From contig CAYPNF010000044.1 of assembly GCA_964411985.1 (NCBI GenBank), positions 5,542 through 69,541 on the forward strand: a DNA stretch of 64,000 nt, read 5' to 3'. Both the position numbers and the translations under genes were made by a program. The notes below the pieces were generated by a model that worked only from the letters and a program-made list of their open reading frames with translations, was not told where the DNA came from and made no database searches. Shown in pieces: positions 57,068-64,000 of this stretch. The DNA is from CAYPNF01 sp964411985 (lineage in GTDB: Bacteria; Verrucomicrobiota; Verrucomicrobiia; Limisphaerales; J093). Position 1 is the stretch's first letter; each line of letters opens with the position of its first letter.

Positions 57068-58474
57068 ATGAAGACGAAACACCTCGGAGTTCTGACGAGC
57101 CTTTGCCTGACCCTTTGGGCGGTAGGCTTAGGCTCTTCGGTCCAAGCAGCGGACTACACCTACACGACCAACAACGGCACCATCACCATCACTGGATACA
57201 CCGGACCCGGTGGTGACGTGAGCATCCCTGACAGCATCACGGGCCTGCCTGTCACCACTATTAGAGAGAGAGTATTCTCTCAATGCACCAACCTGATTAG
57301 CGTAATAATCCCGGCCAGCATTACCAACATTGGCGGGGACTCACCGTTCATCGACTGCCCCAGTCTGACAGCGATCACGGTGGCTACAAACAACCCGGCA
57401 TATGCAAGTCTGGACGGAGTTCTTTTGGACAAGAATCTTACTACGCTTCTTGTATACCCCGCAGGAAGGGTTGGAGGTTACGCCCTGCCAGAGAGCGTAA
57501 CCGATGTCAGTCATTTCGCATTCTACAACTGCGGCGACCTAACCCAGCTTGCGATAGGCAGCAAGACAACGAACCTTGAATTAGGGACATTTACACTCTG
57601 GGGAAGTACCAGTCTAAAAACGATTACGGTAGACTCTAGCAATCCTGTCTATGCCAGTCAGGATGGGGTTCTGTTCGACAAGAGCCTGAGCAAGATGCTG
57701 ATTTGTCCCGCAGGAAAAGTAGGCGACTATAAAGTCCCCAGCGGCGTCAAAACAATAGGACTAGCCTTTTTGATGTGTCGCAGTCTGACCAGCATCCAGA
57801 TCAGCAGCAGTGTTACCAACATTCATGACTCGGCCTTCTACGACTGCCTTAGTTTGGAGGCGATCACAGTGGACACAAACAACGCCGCCTATAGCAGTCT
57901 AGATGGCGTGTTGTTCGATAGGAACCAGACCCAACTCATCAGGTGTCCAGCGCGTAAAACTGGGAGCTATGCGATCCCAAGCGGAACCATGAGCATAGGT
58001 CGGAGCGCTTTTGATCCGTGCACCAGACTCACCAGCGTGATAATCCCTTCAAGCATCGGCATTATCGATTTTGGCGCATTTGACGGCTGCACGAGCTTGA
58101 CGGGAGCTTATTTCGAAGGTAATGCCCCCAGATGTTTTGGCGAGCCTTTCACTGGACACACTAACACGACTGTTTACTACCTGCCCGGTACGACGGAATG
58201 GTGGGGGTCGTCATTTGGCGGTCGTCCGACAGCTCTGTGGGTTCGTCCGAATCCTGTGATACTGAGCGGGAGCGCGGGCATCCAAACCAATCAATTCAGT
58301 TTCACCACTTCTTGGGCAACAAATCTCTCCGTCGTGGTTGAAGCCAGCACGACCCTGACCAACCCCACTTGGTCCCCAGTGGCAACGAATACCCTCAGCA
58401 GTGGAACAAACTATTTCAGCGATCCTCAGTGGCAGGCCATCCCGGCGCGGTTTTACCGGGTACGTTCTCAGTAG
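57068..58474 (+). CDS. Secreted BspA-like leucine-rich-repeat protein
   Basis: From ATG 57068 the product has 468 residues and a signal peptide (MKTKHLGVLTSLCLTLWAVG). It contains BspA-type LRR_5 units in which a strand such as LISVIIPASITNIG alternates with ITVxTNNxAYxSLDGVLxDK and a hairpin of the type YPAGRVGGYALPESVTDV; this composite recurs three times. The last 75 residues (LSVVVEASTTLTNPTW to RFYRVRSQ) form a separate beta module shared with the giant protein and three genes downstream. BspA proteins act in adhesion; function here is inferred. Confidence 0.85.
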   Translation: MKTKHLGVLTSLCLTLWAVGLGSSVQAADYTYTTNNGTITITGYTGPGGDVSIPDSITGLPVTTIRERVFSQCTNLISVIIPASITNIGGDSPFIDCPSLTAITVATNNPAYASLDGVLLDKNLTTLLVYPAGRVGGYALPESVTDVSHFAFYNCGDLTQLAIGSKTTNLELGTFTLWGSTSLKTITVDSSNPVYASQDGVLFDKSLSKMLICPAGKVGDYKVPSGVKTIGLAFLMCRSLTSIQISSSVTNIHDSAFYDCLSLEAITVDTNNAAYSSLDGVLFDRNQTQLIRCPARKTGSYAIPSGTMSIGRSAFDPCTRLTSVIIPSSIGIIDFGAFDGCTSLTGAYFEGNAPRCFGEPFTGHTNTTVYYLPGTTEWWGSSFGGRPTALWVRPNPVILSGSAGIQTNQFSFTTSWATNLSVVVEASTTLTNPTWSPVATNTLSSGTNYFSDPQWQAIPARFYRVRSQ

Positions 58475-58959
58475 AGATATCGTGTAACGGGAATCGGGGT
58501 CTGGCGGTCTGATCCAGACCCCCTGTTCATAACGACGCTGATGTGCCACAAAGCAAGTGAGGCGATCCGACCAACTCCGTCGCGGCCCTGCTCATTATCA
58601 GCCCAGGTACCGAGCTGGCCTCGTGATTCTTGGTGCATCTTGACCGTCCTTACCCTCCCAATCCGTGAACCAGGATGGCAAGGTGTCACCAGACGCCCCG
58701 CCTTCAGGTGTGAGGGAAACATCCCAAGCGTTTTGATTCCTCCAGAAGGTCAGGATAGCCAACTGGGCGCATCGACGCCTCCCAGAGCGCAATGCAAGGA
58801 GCGCAATCGACTGCTGCTCCCTTGAGGGGTGAGCGGCAGCGACCACAGACCTTCAAGCCAGCCTTATCGCGACGCTTCACCAGTCTACTGTCCTACGCGC
58901 AGGGATTGACCGGCACCGTCCAAGCTGGCAGGGTACCAACCAGAGCTAAGGGACAAACC
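58475..58959. other. 485-bp intergenic region
   Basis: The only clear structure is the hairpin at 58496-58522. I see no credible gene; open frames on both strands lack family resemblance and a ribosome site. The right end carries AAGGGA six bases before the next start. Confidence 0.45.
58496..58522 (+). terminator. Hairpin after the LRR gene
   Basis: GGGGTCTGG (58496-58504) and CCAGACCCC (58514-58522) form a perfect nine-pair stem with a nine-base loop, 21 bp after the stop of the LRR gene. There is only a weak T-rich stretch after it. Confidence 0.6.
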
Positions 58960-59892
58960 ATGAGACCATTCTTGCGCCAGGCTTCGTCGGCGATCCGCGT
59001 TCTGGGCGGATGCTTTGCTGTGGCTGGGGTCATGGCCCAGCTGGCAACATCTCCAGACAACCGGACCTGTTCTAGTGACCACTTCTGGAAGAACGACGGA
59101 GTGGCTTTCAACTACAACAAGCCCGTTGATTTGGACCAGGATGGCAAAGCCGATTTCCATTTCATGAGCATGAGCGCATTCGCGGTCCATCCAACCCGTC
59201 AGATTTCCGACCCCCTTTACAGCTTCCTCATCGACACTACCCTGGCCTACTTCGCGGCCGAGCATGTCCAGATGTACCTTCAGCCAGTCACCGGCTCCTG
59301 CGCAACGGATCTGCCCAAGGCGGTATTGGCACCCGGAACCCTCATTCCCGCCAACCCGACCCCCAATAGCTCCTGGCAATGGACCGATCCCTACGGAATT
59401 CCTTCGCTTCAAGGAATAGGGTTTGGGTATACCAGCCGGGGCCAGACGTTTAGTGATCCGCATATTCATGGCGGGGCATGGGAATCTGGCTACCTGCAGC
59501 TTGCACCTCAGCGAAGCTTGACGAACGCCATCTTTGGTTTCCGCATCCAAAGCGCGGATGGATGGCATCTAGGTTGGATGCATATTCGGTGGGCTCCGAC
59601 AGTTTACACAATCGACAGCGTTAAAATGGTCGAATACGCCGTCAGTCCTTACCCCAACGCCGACATAGTTGCAGGCAGGCATGTGGGGCCTCCGTTGCAG
59701 ATCGCAGCAGGCACCACCAAAGGCACCACCAGCATGCGCGTTTCCTGGCCGATCAACGCAACCAACCTGACCCTGGAAGCCAAGAGGAGTTGGGCAGCCA
59801 CCAATTGGGTGGAGGTGCCTGGGGTAACCAACAATGCGGTGACGATTACGCCATGGAGTTCATCGGCGTTCTTTCGATTGAGGGGCCAGTAA
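58960..59892 (+). CDS. Secreted protein with Ca-loop-like motif, first of a tandem pair
   Basis: The 310-residue product from ATG 58960 (AAGGGA at good spacing) begins with a signal peptide and then a Cys-containing region. DLDQDGKADFHF is an EF-hand-loop-like D-x-D-x-DG motif. HVQMYL, IGFGYT and NAIFGFRIQSADGWHLGWMHI follow, and the C-terminal module TNLTLEAKRSW...FFRLRGQ closes the chain. It is a paralogue of the next gene, with the same order of blocks. No family name fits; extracellular calcium binding is possible. Confidence 0.75.
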   Translation: MRPFLRQASSAIRVLGGCFAVAGVMAQLATSPDNRTCSSDHFWKNDGVAFNYNKPVDLDQDGKADFHFMSMSAFAVHPTRQISDPLYSFLIDTTLAYFAAEHVQMYLQPVTGSCATDLPKAVLAPGTLIPANPTPNSSWQWTDPYGIPSLQGIGFGYTSRGQTFSDPHIHGGAWESGYLQLAPQRSLTNAIFGFRIQSADGWHLGWMHIRWAPTVYTIDSVKMVEYAVSPYPNADIVAGRHVGPPLQIAAGTTKGTTSMRVSWPINATNLTLEAKRSWAATNWVEVPGVTNNAVTITPWSSSAFFRLRGQ

Positions 59893-60004
59893 AGGCTCTG
59901 ACACTTGTATGCGCAACTGGACAAATCTGGAGCATGCACCCGAAGAGGCCGACCTCACTCCCGGAATCTGCCAAAGGCGGAGGACGGGGTGTCTGGGGAA
60001 TTCC

Positions 60005-60922
60005 ATGCGCTACATCGCCACCGCCATCAGCGTTCTCCTTAGTTTTTGGTTTGCTGACTGTTTTGGCCTGTTGCAAGGCCAAGAAGTCGCCTGCCCAGAC
60101 TACTTCACCTGCGGATCCTATTCGGTTTGGAGCAACGCCACCGTCATCAGCATCACTCAGAAATCGGCATTCGACCTGGATTTCGATGGCCGTCCTGATT
60201 TTCGGCTGATCGACGCCGTCTTTTCGGGCCATCGGGATGATCAACTGCCCTATATCATCTGTGGTTGGGGCGACGAGACCAAGGCTCTGTTTGCCGAACC
60301 ACATGTGCAGATGTACCTAGGCAAGCAGGAGCCAGGGTGTGTTCACCTTCCCCCCGAAGCGCGGCTCGTAACGCAGCAGCTTATCCCCGCCCAACCTCCC
60401 GCCGAAAGCACTTGGCATTGGATTCAGCCCACCAACGTCGCAAGGCTAAAGGGTCTGGGATTTGGGAGGACACTGCGGATTTTGCGATACGGAGAGCCCT
60501 CGGCGAACACCATTCCGCTTGACCCAGGGGATATCCAACGAATCACCCCAGTCCAAACAACAAATGCCCTGTTTGGCTTCCGGATTCAACGGCCCGATGG
60601 GTGGCACCTGGGATGGCTCAGACTCATCCACTATTTCTCTCCGACCGGGGCCGAAATACTTCAAATCTCTGAATCGTCCGTCAACCCCATCCCCGACCGC
60701 GACGTCTTCGCAGGGGTGCGGATGGGGGAGCGTCTGGAACTGAGCGCAAAGGGCACTAACACAATTAACCTCTCCTGGTCCACCAACGCCACCAACGCGG
60801 TCCTGGAACAGAAGCTCAGGCTGACCGATCCCGTCTGGACGGTAGTGGCGGGCGTTACGAACAACGGGTACGCGGTCGCCCCCACCAACCCTGCAACTTT
60901 TTACCGACTAAGAGGGCAGTAG
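60005..60922 (+). CDS. Secreted protein, second of the tandem pair
   Basis: The 305-residue product from ATG 60005 has a signal peptide (MRYIATAISVLLSFWFADC) and the same succession as its neighbour: DLDFDGRPDFRL, HVQMYL, LKGLGFGRT, NALFGFRIQRPDGWHLGWLRLI and a C-terminal module ending FYRLRGQ. Overall likeness is about one third of residues, so the duplication is old. It starts 113 bp after its partner. Confidence 0.75.
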   Translation: MRYIATAISVLLSFWFADCFGLLQGQEVACPDYFTCGSYSVWSNATVISITQKSAFDLDFDGRPDFRLIDAVFSGHRDDQLPYIICGWGDETKALFAEPHVQMYLGKQEPGCVHLPPEARLVTQQLIPAQPPAESTWHWIQPTNVARLKGLGFGRTLRILRYGEPSANTIPLDPGDIQRITPVQTTNALFGFRIQRPDGWHLGWLRLIHYFSPTGAEILQISESSVNPIPDRDVFAGVRMGERLELSAKGTNTINLSWSTNATNAVLEQKLRLTDPVWTVVAGVTNNGYAVAPTNPATFYRLRGQ

Positions 60923-61034
60923 GCGCTCCGAGGTGTTTATGAGCAACCTGAAGAATCTTTACGGTGGGGTAACGGTGAAAGCCTTAGGTGCGGGACCAGC
61001 AACGGGCGGTCGGAGCAGCTGGGAACGGAATAGC

Positions 61035-61772
61035 ATGAGACGATCCATCATCAACGCAGTGGGGTTGGCGCAGATTGCGGGTGCCATTGTTTGCCAACCC
61101 GTTTTAGGAGACATCACCGTCTTGTTTACGAACGCTGGCGAAGGACTGAATGCGCCTGTGCTTGATCTGCAGGGAAATCCGTTGCTGCCGTCAGCAGATT
61201 ACCGCGTTTGCCTGTACCATGGCATGACGATGCCCAGTGTGTGGGCTGGAAGAGAACCACTGATAACAGCCTTGACAAGCCCAGGCCTCTTTGGGGCAGG
61301 CCAACCTCCGATCACAATACCGAATGTTGAACCAGAGATAGCCTGGAATTATTGGTTTCAGATCAAAGTCTGGAACGTACGCGGAGGTAGAAGCCCAACG
61401 TTTGAACAGGCCCTGGCAATAGGGGAAACAGAACTGGCTGAATCAAGAATGTTTCAACTTTCTGTTCCAGCGGGTGACCCGAACGCAACCCCACCTGTGC
61501 CAGCGCCGCCGCTTTACGGCCTCGCCAGCTTCACCTTCCCTGTGGTGAATCCCTCCATCAAAATCACCGCCCCCAGCATCGGTACCAATGGTTTCACTTT
61601 CACAGTGACTGGACCCGCTAATGGCCCCCTTGAGATCCAGGCCGCCACCAACCTGACCAACCAGAGGTGGGTGCCCCTGCTCACAGGCACTCTCACCAAT
61701 GGGTCCTACACCTACACTGATGCCCAGTGGACGAGCTACCCCCTGCAGTTCTACCGGGTAAAGCTGTGGTAG
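61035..61772 (+). CDS. Secreted protein with shared C-terminal module
   Basis: From ATG 61035 the product has 245 residues and a signal-like N-terminus (MRRSIINAVGLAQIAGAIVC). The central part (ITVLFTNAGEGLNAPVLD, YRVCLYHGM, WNYWFQIKVW) is not recognised. The last ~75 residues, GPLEIQAATNLTNQRWVPL to FYRVKLW, match the C-terminal module found in neighbouring genes. The stop is directly followed by DNA resembling the end of a PEP-CTERM gene. Confidence 0.72.
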   Translation: MRRSIINAVGLAQIAGAIVCQPVLGDITVLFTNAGEGLNAPVLDLQGNPLLPSADYRVCLYHGMTMPSVWAGREPLITALTSPGLFGAGQPPITIPNVEPEIAWNYWFQIKVWNVRGGRSPTFEQALAIGETELAESRMFQLSVPAGDPNATPPVPAPPLYGLASFTFPVVNPSIKITAPSIGTNGFTFTVTGPANGPLEIQAATNLTNQRWVPLLTGTLTNGSYTYTDAQWTSYPLQFYRVKLW

Positions 61773-61860
61773 GGACCTTCCACCTACGCTCTGCTGGCGA
61801 TGGGAGCCTGCGCCGTTGGGCGGTGGTGAGGCGGAGGGATCGCAGTCGAAACGCCAAGGG
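61773..61860 (+). pseudogene. Stranded PEP-CTERM tail fragment
   Basis: Immediately after the stop at 61772 the sequence can be read PSTYALLAMGACAVG and then a stop, almost the same as PSTYALMAMGACALG at the end of the intact PEP-CTERM protein encoded at 61884-62567. The base identity is high over about 45 bp. It has no start and no upstream domain, so it is a remnant left by duplication or recombination. Confidence 0.7.
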
Positions 61861-61883
61861 ATAACCATGAACGCAAAGATGTG

Positions 61884-62567
61884 ATGAGACCGAATCAGAT
61901 TATTGGGGTCTTCTGCCTAACAGCAGCCACACAAGCTGGGGATTTCGTTAACCTGGGCTTTGATGATCCGGATTTGTCGCATCAAGTTGTCTGGCGTCCA
62001 AGTTGGTATCTGGGTGGGCAGGACCTCACCTGGGCTCCTGTGGGCGAAGCTTTCCGAGGGTGGCAGGTTAGCTATGATTTGTCGTACTATGGCGGAATGG
62101 CTTCGGTTGGAGATGGCGGTGGTCCTTTGTGTTTGGAGCGAATGAGTACCGGATTCTGGGTGCAAGTCAGTGACGATCACATTCGCCCCCCTTTTACGCC
62201 CGCAGTTCCTCGACCTGAATTCAGTGTTTCCCAAACAGGAAGGGTTCCCTTTGGGGTCGACTACTTTAACTTCTATTCCTACGCAAGTCTCCAAGGAGGG
62301 GAAACCACTCCAGCAAAACGCACTCTAGTCTACCTGAACGGGGTTCTTCAAAGCCCGTTTGAAGTTGGGCCATCAACCTATGTGGTCGACGTCGCCCAGT
62401 TCGCTGGTCAAGAGACGGAACTGAAAGTTGTGTTTCCAGCGGCGAGAGTATACCTATTCGACATTAAAGGTTTCACTGCGGTTCCCGAGCCATCCACCTA
62501 TGCGTTAATGGCAATGGGAGCCTGCGCCCTGGGTTGGCTGGTCAGGCGCGGAAGGAATGCCGGGTGA
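61884..62567 (+). CDS. PEP-CTERM sorted secreted protein
   Basis: The 227-residue product (ATG 61884; GTG 61881 also possible) has a leader, a beta-rich middle with VNLGFDDPDLSHQVVW and LYLNGVL-like strands, and the C-terminal signal VPEPSTYALMAMGACALGWLVRR. That is the full PEP-CTERM signal: PEP motif, a hydrophobic helix and a basic tail, read by an exosortase. No exosortase is in the window. The middle is reminiscent of a DUF-type lectin-like fold without a firm match. Its last 26 bp overlap the end of the convergent cassette gene. Confidence 0.85.
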   Translation: MRPNQIIGVFCLTAATQAGDFVNLGFDDPDLSHQVVWRPSWYLGGQDLTWAPVGEAFRGWQVSYDLSYYGGMASVGDGGGPLCLERMSTGFWVQVSDDHIRPPFTPAVPRPEFSVSQTGRVPFGVDYFNFYSYASLQGGETTPAKRTLVYLNGVLQSPFEVGPSTYVVDVAQFAGQETELKVVFPAARVYLFDIKGFTAVPEPSTYALMAMGACALGWLVRRGRNAG

Positions 62568-62865
62568 TTGTGATGCCGTCCGACTCACCCAACAGGTAAA
62601 ATCTCCCGTCTGGAGAGTGCAGTGCAATCTGCTCGCGCCTCTCGTCTCGCTCTAATACCTCGATTACCTGTCCGTGAATCGGGCCAATGCCGACTGCGTT
62701 GCCAGCATCTGGATAAGCAAGCTCGGCATCGCGGGCAACTCGCTCCCAAGTACCAACCGCAAATACTCCACGCCCCGAGTGGGAAACCGTCAGGAGAAAC
62801 CGCCCGGTCGCGTCAAAGCCCATTGCGACCAGTCCTCCGACGAAAAGATGCTTGGGCTGAGTCAT
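62542..62865 (-). CDS. Cassette gene, propeller-blade-like small protein
   Basis: The 107-residue protein starts at ATG 62865, 10 bp after an attC-like site, and contains LVAMGFDATGRFLLTVSHSGRGVFAVGTW and IALHSPDGRFYLLGES, two units similar to single WD-like propeller blades. No TM segment or signal is seen. The gene ends within the convergent PEP-CTERM gene and is not followed by an attC-like site, so it is the last, and perhaps truncated, cassette. Confidence 0.7.
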   Translation of the reverse strand: MTQPKHLFVGGLVAMGFDATGRFLLTVSHSGRGVFAVGTWERVARDAELAYPDAGNAVGIGPIHGQVIEVLERDERREQIALHSPDGRFYLLGESDGITITRHSFRA

Positions 62866-62874
62866 GGCGTCTTC

Positions 62875-62964
62875 ACCGAACGACGCGGCTCATCCACCGC
62901 CGGCCCTGCGGCCAAGCCTGAAACGGGGGCGCTGCCGGCGGTTGGATGGAGCCGATGGTTCGGC
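62875..62964 (-). repeat. attC-like site 1
   Basis: Read on the minus strand: GCCGAAC (62964-62958), an arm CGGCTCCATCCAACCGCCGGC, a variable loop, the other arm GCCGGCGGTGGATGAGCCG, and GTTCGGT (62881-62875). The first arm contains two extra bases (a C and an A) relative to the second; all other positions pair. Total 90 bp. Confidence 0.75.
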
Positions 62965-62971
62965 GGTTTTG

Positions 62972-63358
62972 TCATCGCACAAAGCGGGCAATCAATAACT
63001 GCACATCGACGAGATTCGTACTCTCTCTGGGCCAACGTACATGATAGTCGGGCGAATCTCCAGGATCCATGCACCACTCTTGGAAGGCGCCCGTGTCATC
63101 AAACACGTACCGGGGTAGCCCCGAGGGAACAGCGATGCACCAAGCGGGGGGGCGACGTCCGACGAGCTCATAGTACCTATGGCCGCCTCGTACGACGGTA
63201 AATACTCGCTCGGGAGTTCCGAATCGGCCCACGTAATCGGCAAGAGTCCGGACACCAACCGGCGCCATGGTCTTGCTGTAATAGACTTCTGAGCCGATGT
63301 AGTAGCAAAGTACCCCGCCCAGTAAAACAACCACGTAAAGGACCTCGCGCCGGCTCAT
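62972..63358 (-). CDS. Cassette gene, small membrane-anchored protein
   Basis: The 128-residue protein starts at ATG 63358, 7 bp after an attC-like site, and stops 8 bp before the next. One N-terminal hydrophobic helix (VLYVVVLLGGVLCYYIG) anchors a soluble domain with YVGRFGTPERVFTVVRGGHRYYEL and a final VQLLIARFVR. No family is recognised. Its placement fits a mobile cassette gene. Confidence 0.75.
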   Translation of the reverse strand: MSRREVLYVVVLLGGVLCYYIGSEVYYSKTMAPVGVRTLADYVGRFGTPERVFTVVRGGHRYYELVGRRPPAWCIAVPSGLPRYVFDDTGAFQEWCMDPGDSPDYHVRWPRESTNLVDVQLLIARFVR

Positions 63359-63364
63359 ATTGTT

Positions 63365-63456
63365 GCCGAACAGTCCGGACCAGCGACTCCGCGCCGTTGG
63401 TTTCTGATTTGAGATTCAGTGTTCATCGCGGATTCGCTGCGGCCGGGTGGTTCGGC
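63365..63456 (-). repeat. attC-like site 2
   Basis: On the minus strand it runs from GCCGAAC (63456-63450) to GTTCGGC (63371-63365), 92 bp. The arms CCGGCCGCAGCGAATCCGCG and CGCGGAGTCGCTGGTCCGG pair except for one extra base in the first arm and a few mismatches; the loop between them is unrelated to site 1. Confidence 0.78.
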
Positions 63457-63469
63457 TGGTGGTTTGATA

Positions 63470-63868
63470 TCATCGAAGCGCCTGCAGAAGCCGGGTTGGA
63501 TAATTCTTTAGGGATCCAGCACAGTAGGCCTGATACTTCCAGATAGACTGTGAATCCGAATCACGTAAGCCGATGTTGTCTATCTTGCACCTGGAAACGT
63601 TCGTCTTTCCCTTGAAGTAGATTTCCAATTCCACCTCCTTCCCAATGATGACGTACTTCCCGATAAGGTCGCCCGGTTTCGGGCTGTCGTGGTGGTACCT
63701 CAGCATAGTAATGCTCCCCTTCGTAAACTGGACTTCGGAGTAGCCGCAGGCACAGTACACCATCCTGTTCACATCCTCGATCTGTACCGGTGAATAGTAC
63801 CAGTACAATGCCACGCCAAGTCCCAGGATCGCGAGGATTCCGACCTTGTATCGAGTAGTACGTCGCAT
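63470..63868 (-). CDS. Cassette gene, small membrane-anchored protein
   Basis: The 132-residue product from ATG 63868 (GTG 63883 adds five residues and abuts the attC-like site) has one N-terminal helix (VGILAILGLGVALYWYY) and an extracytoplasmic domain with paired Cys in YCACGYSEV, plus GKYVIIGKEVELEIYFKG. No known family. It ends 14 bp before attC-like site 2. Like the other cassette gene it looks like a single-pass surface protein. Confidence 0.72.
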   Translation of the reverse strand: MRRTTRYKVGILAILGLGVALYWYYSPVQIEDVNRMVYCACGYSEVQFTKGSITMLRYHHDSPKPGDLIGKYVIIGKEVELEIYFKGKTNVSRCKIDNIGLRDSDSQSIWKYQAYCAGSLKNYPTRLLQALR

Positions 63869-63883
63869 GATTTCTGCGCTCAC

Positions 63884-63979
63884 GCCGAACGCCAGAACTG
63901 ACCGACGCGGGCGGCAAGTCGCGTGCGGGTTGGAGACTGGCGCGCCCCGCCCGTGTTCGGTTCAGTGATTTGGTTCGGC
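63884..63979 (-). repeat. attC-like site 3
   Basis: On the minus strand it runs from GCCGAAC (63979-63973) to GTTCGGC (63890-63884), 96 bp. The arm ACTGAACCGAACACGGGCGG pairs with CCGCCCGCGTCGGTCAGT, leaving two extra bases in the first arm. Sequence further right could contain the end of another cassette gene, but too little is in the window to call it. Confidence 0.78.
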
Positions 63980-64000
63980 CATTTCATCTCCGTGGAATGC

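Larger units (their letters stand above)
62542..64000 (-). mobile_element. Integron-like gene-cassette array (attC cluster, no integrase in window)
   Basis: On the minus strand three short genes each begin 1-10 bp after an imperfect palindrome of 90-96 bp, and two end 8-14 bp before the next one. The palindromes start GCCGAAC and end GTTCGGC or GTTCGGT. Recombination-point spacings are about 519 and 490 bp, which is typical of cassettes. In all three sites the extra unpaired bases lie in the same arm, as in left-hand attC arms, and that orientation agrees with gene direction. The integrase should lie to the right, beyond base 64000. The fourth base of the core (GTTC) departs from the usual GTTRRRY. 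Confidence 0.75.

Noticed and set aside
62674..63201. Plus-strand open frame across attC-like site 1
   Set aside because: It runs through a cassette gene and the palindrome in the wrong direction and has no domain; it arises from GC-rich sequence.
1..64000. CRISPR array or prophage
   Set aside because: I found no regularly spaced identical repeats and no phage structural or packaging genes.

Overview
The window looks like chromosomal DNA of a Verrucomicrobiota member, probably close to the Pedosphaera/Limisphaera group. This is an inference from content: a propeller-type sensor kinase, DUF1080 and SMP-30 secreted proteins, a DUF2330 protein, very large secreted repeat proteins, a PEP-CTERM protein, and GC-rich coding on both strands.

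1-16.9 kb is mixed housekeeping and envelope functions. A sensor kinase runs off the left edge. It is followed by a secreted glycosidase-like protein, a MidA-type methyltransferase overlapping an MTA/SAH-nucleosidase-like gene by 4 bp, and a three-gene pilus-retraction operon (two PilT-family ATPases plus a degenerate receiver). Next come a secreted BSP-type metalloprotease, a DUF5009 membrane acyltransferase-like protein, TrpB2, a Nudix hydrolase, a DUF1080 protein, an SMP-30 lactonase and a response regulator. An intergenic inverted/direct repeat lies at 14.72-14.92 kb.

16.9-37.7 kb is dominated by signalling. There are two large hybrid histidine kinases (one with a PocR domain, a receiver and an Hpt domain) and a partner-switching cluster: a receiver-PP2C phosphatase, a double-STAS antagonist and an RsbW-like kinase. 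Between them lie a translationally coupled operon of two paralogous unknown proteins and a DUF2330/HEAT protein, an AAA/DUF4143 ATPase, and the fused glycine decarboxylase GcvP.

37.7-45 kb holds a ydaO-type (c-di-AMP) riboswitch ahead of the Kup potassium transporter, then a LolD-type ATPase with a 1173-residue FtsX permease and a small secreted protein.

45-55.6 kb is one gene for a 3522-residue secreted protein. It has four tandem repeats of about 165 residues, CARDB and Calx-beta-like modules, a Gly/Cys-rich insert and cadherin-like modules. It ends in a C-terminal module that recurs in several downstream genes.

55.7-64 kb starts with tRNA-Glu(UUC) and looks accessory: a small RHH protein, a lipoprotein, a BspA-like LRR protein, two tandem secreted paralogues, further secreted proteins, a stranded PEP-CTERM tail and an intact PEP-CTERM gene. 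The last 1.5 kb (minus strand) has the architecture of an integron gene-cassette array. Short unknown genes alternate with about 90-bp imperfect palindromes bounded by GCCGAAC/GTTCGGY and carrying unpaired extra bases on one arm, as attC sites do. No integrase gene is inside the window; it would be expected to the right.
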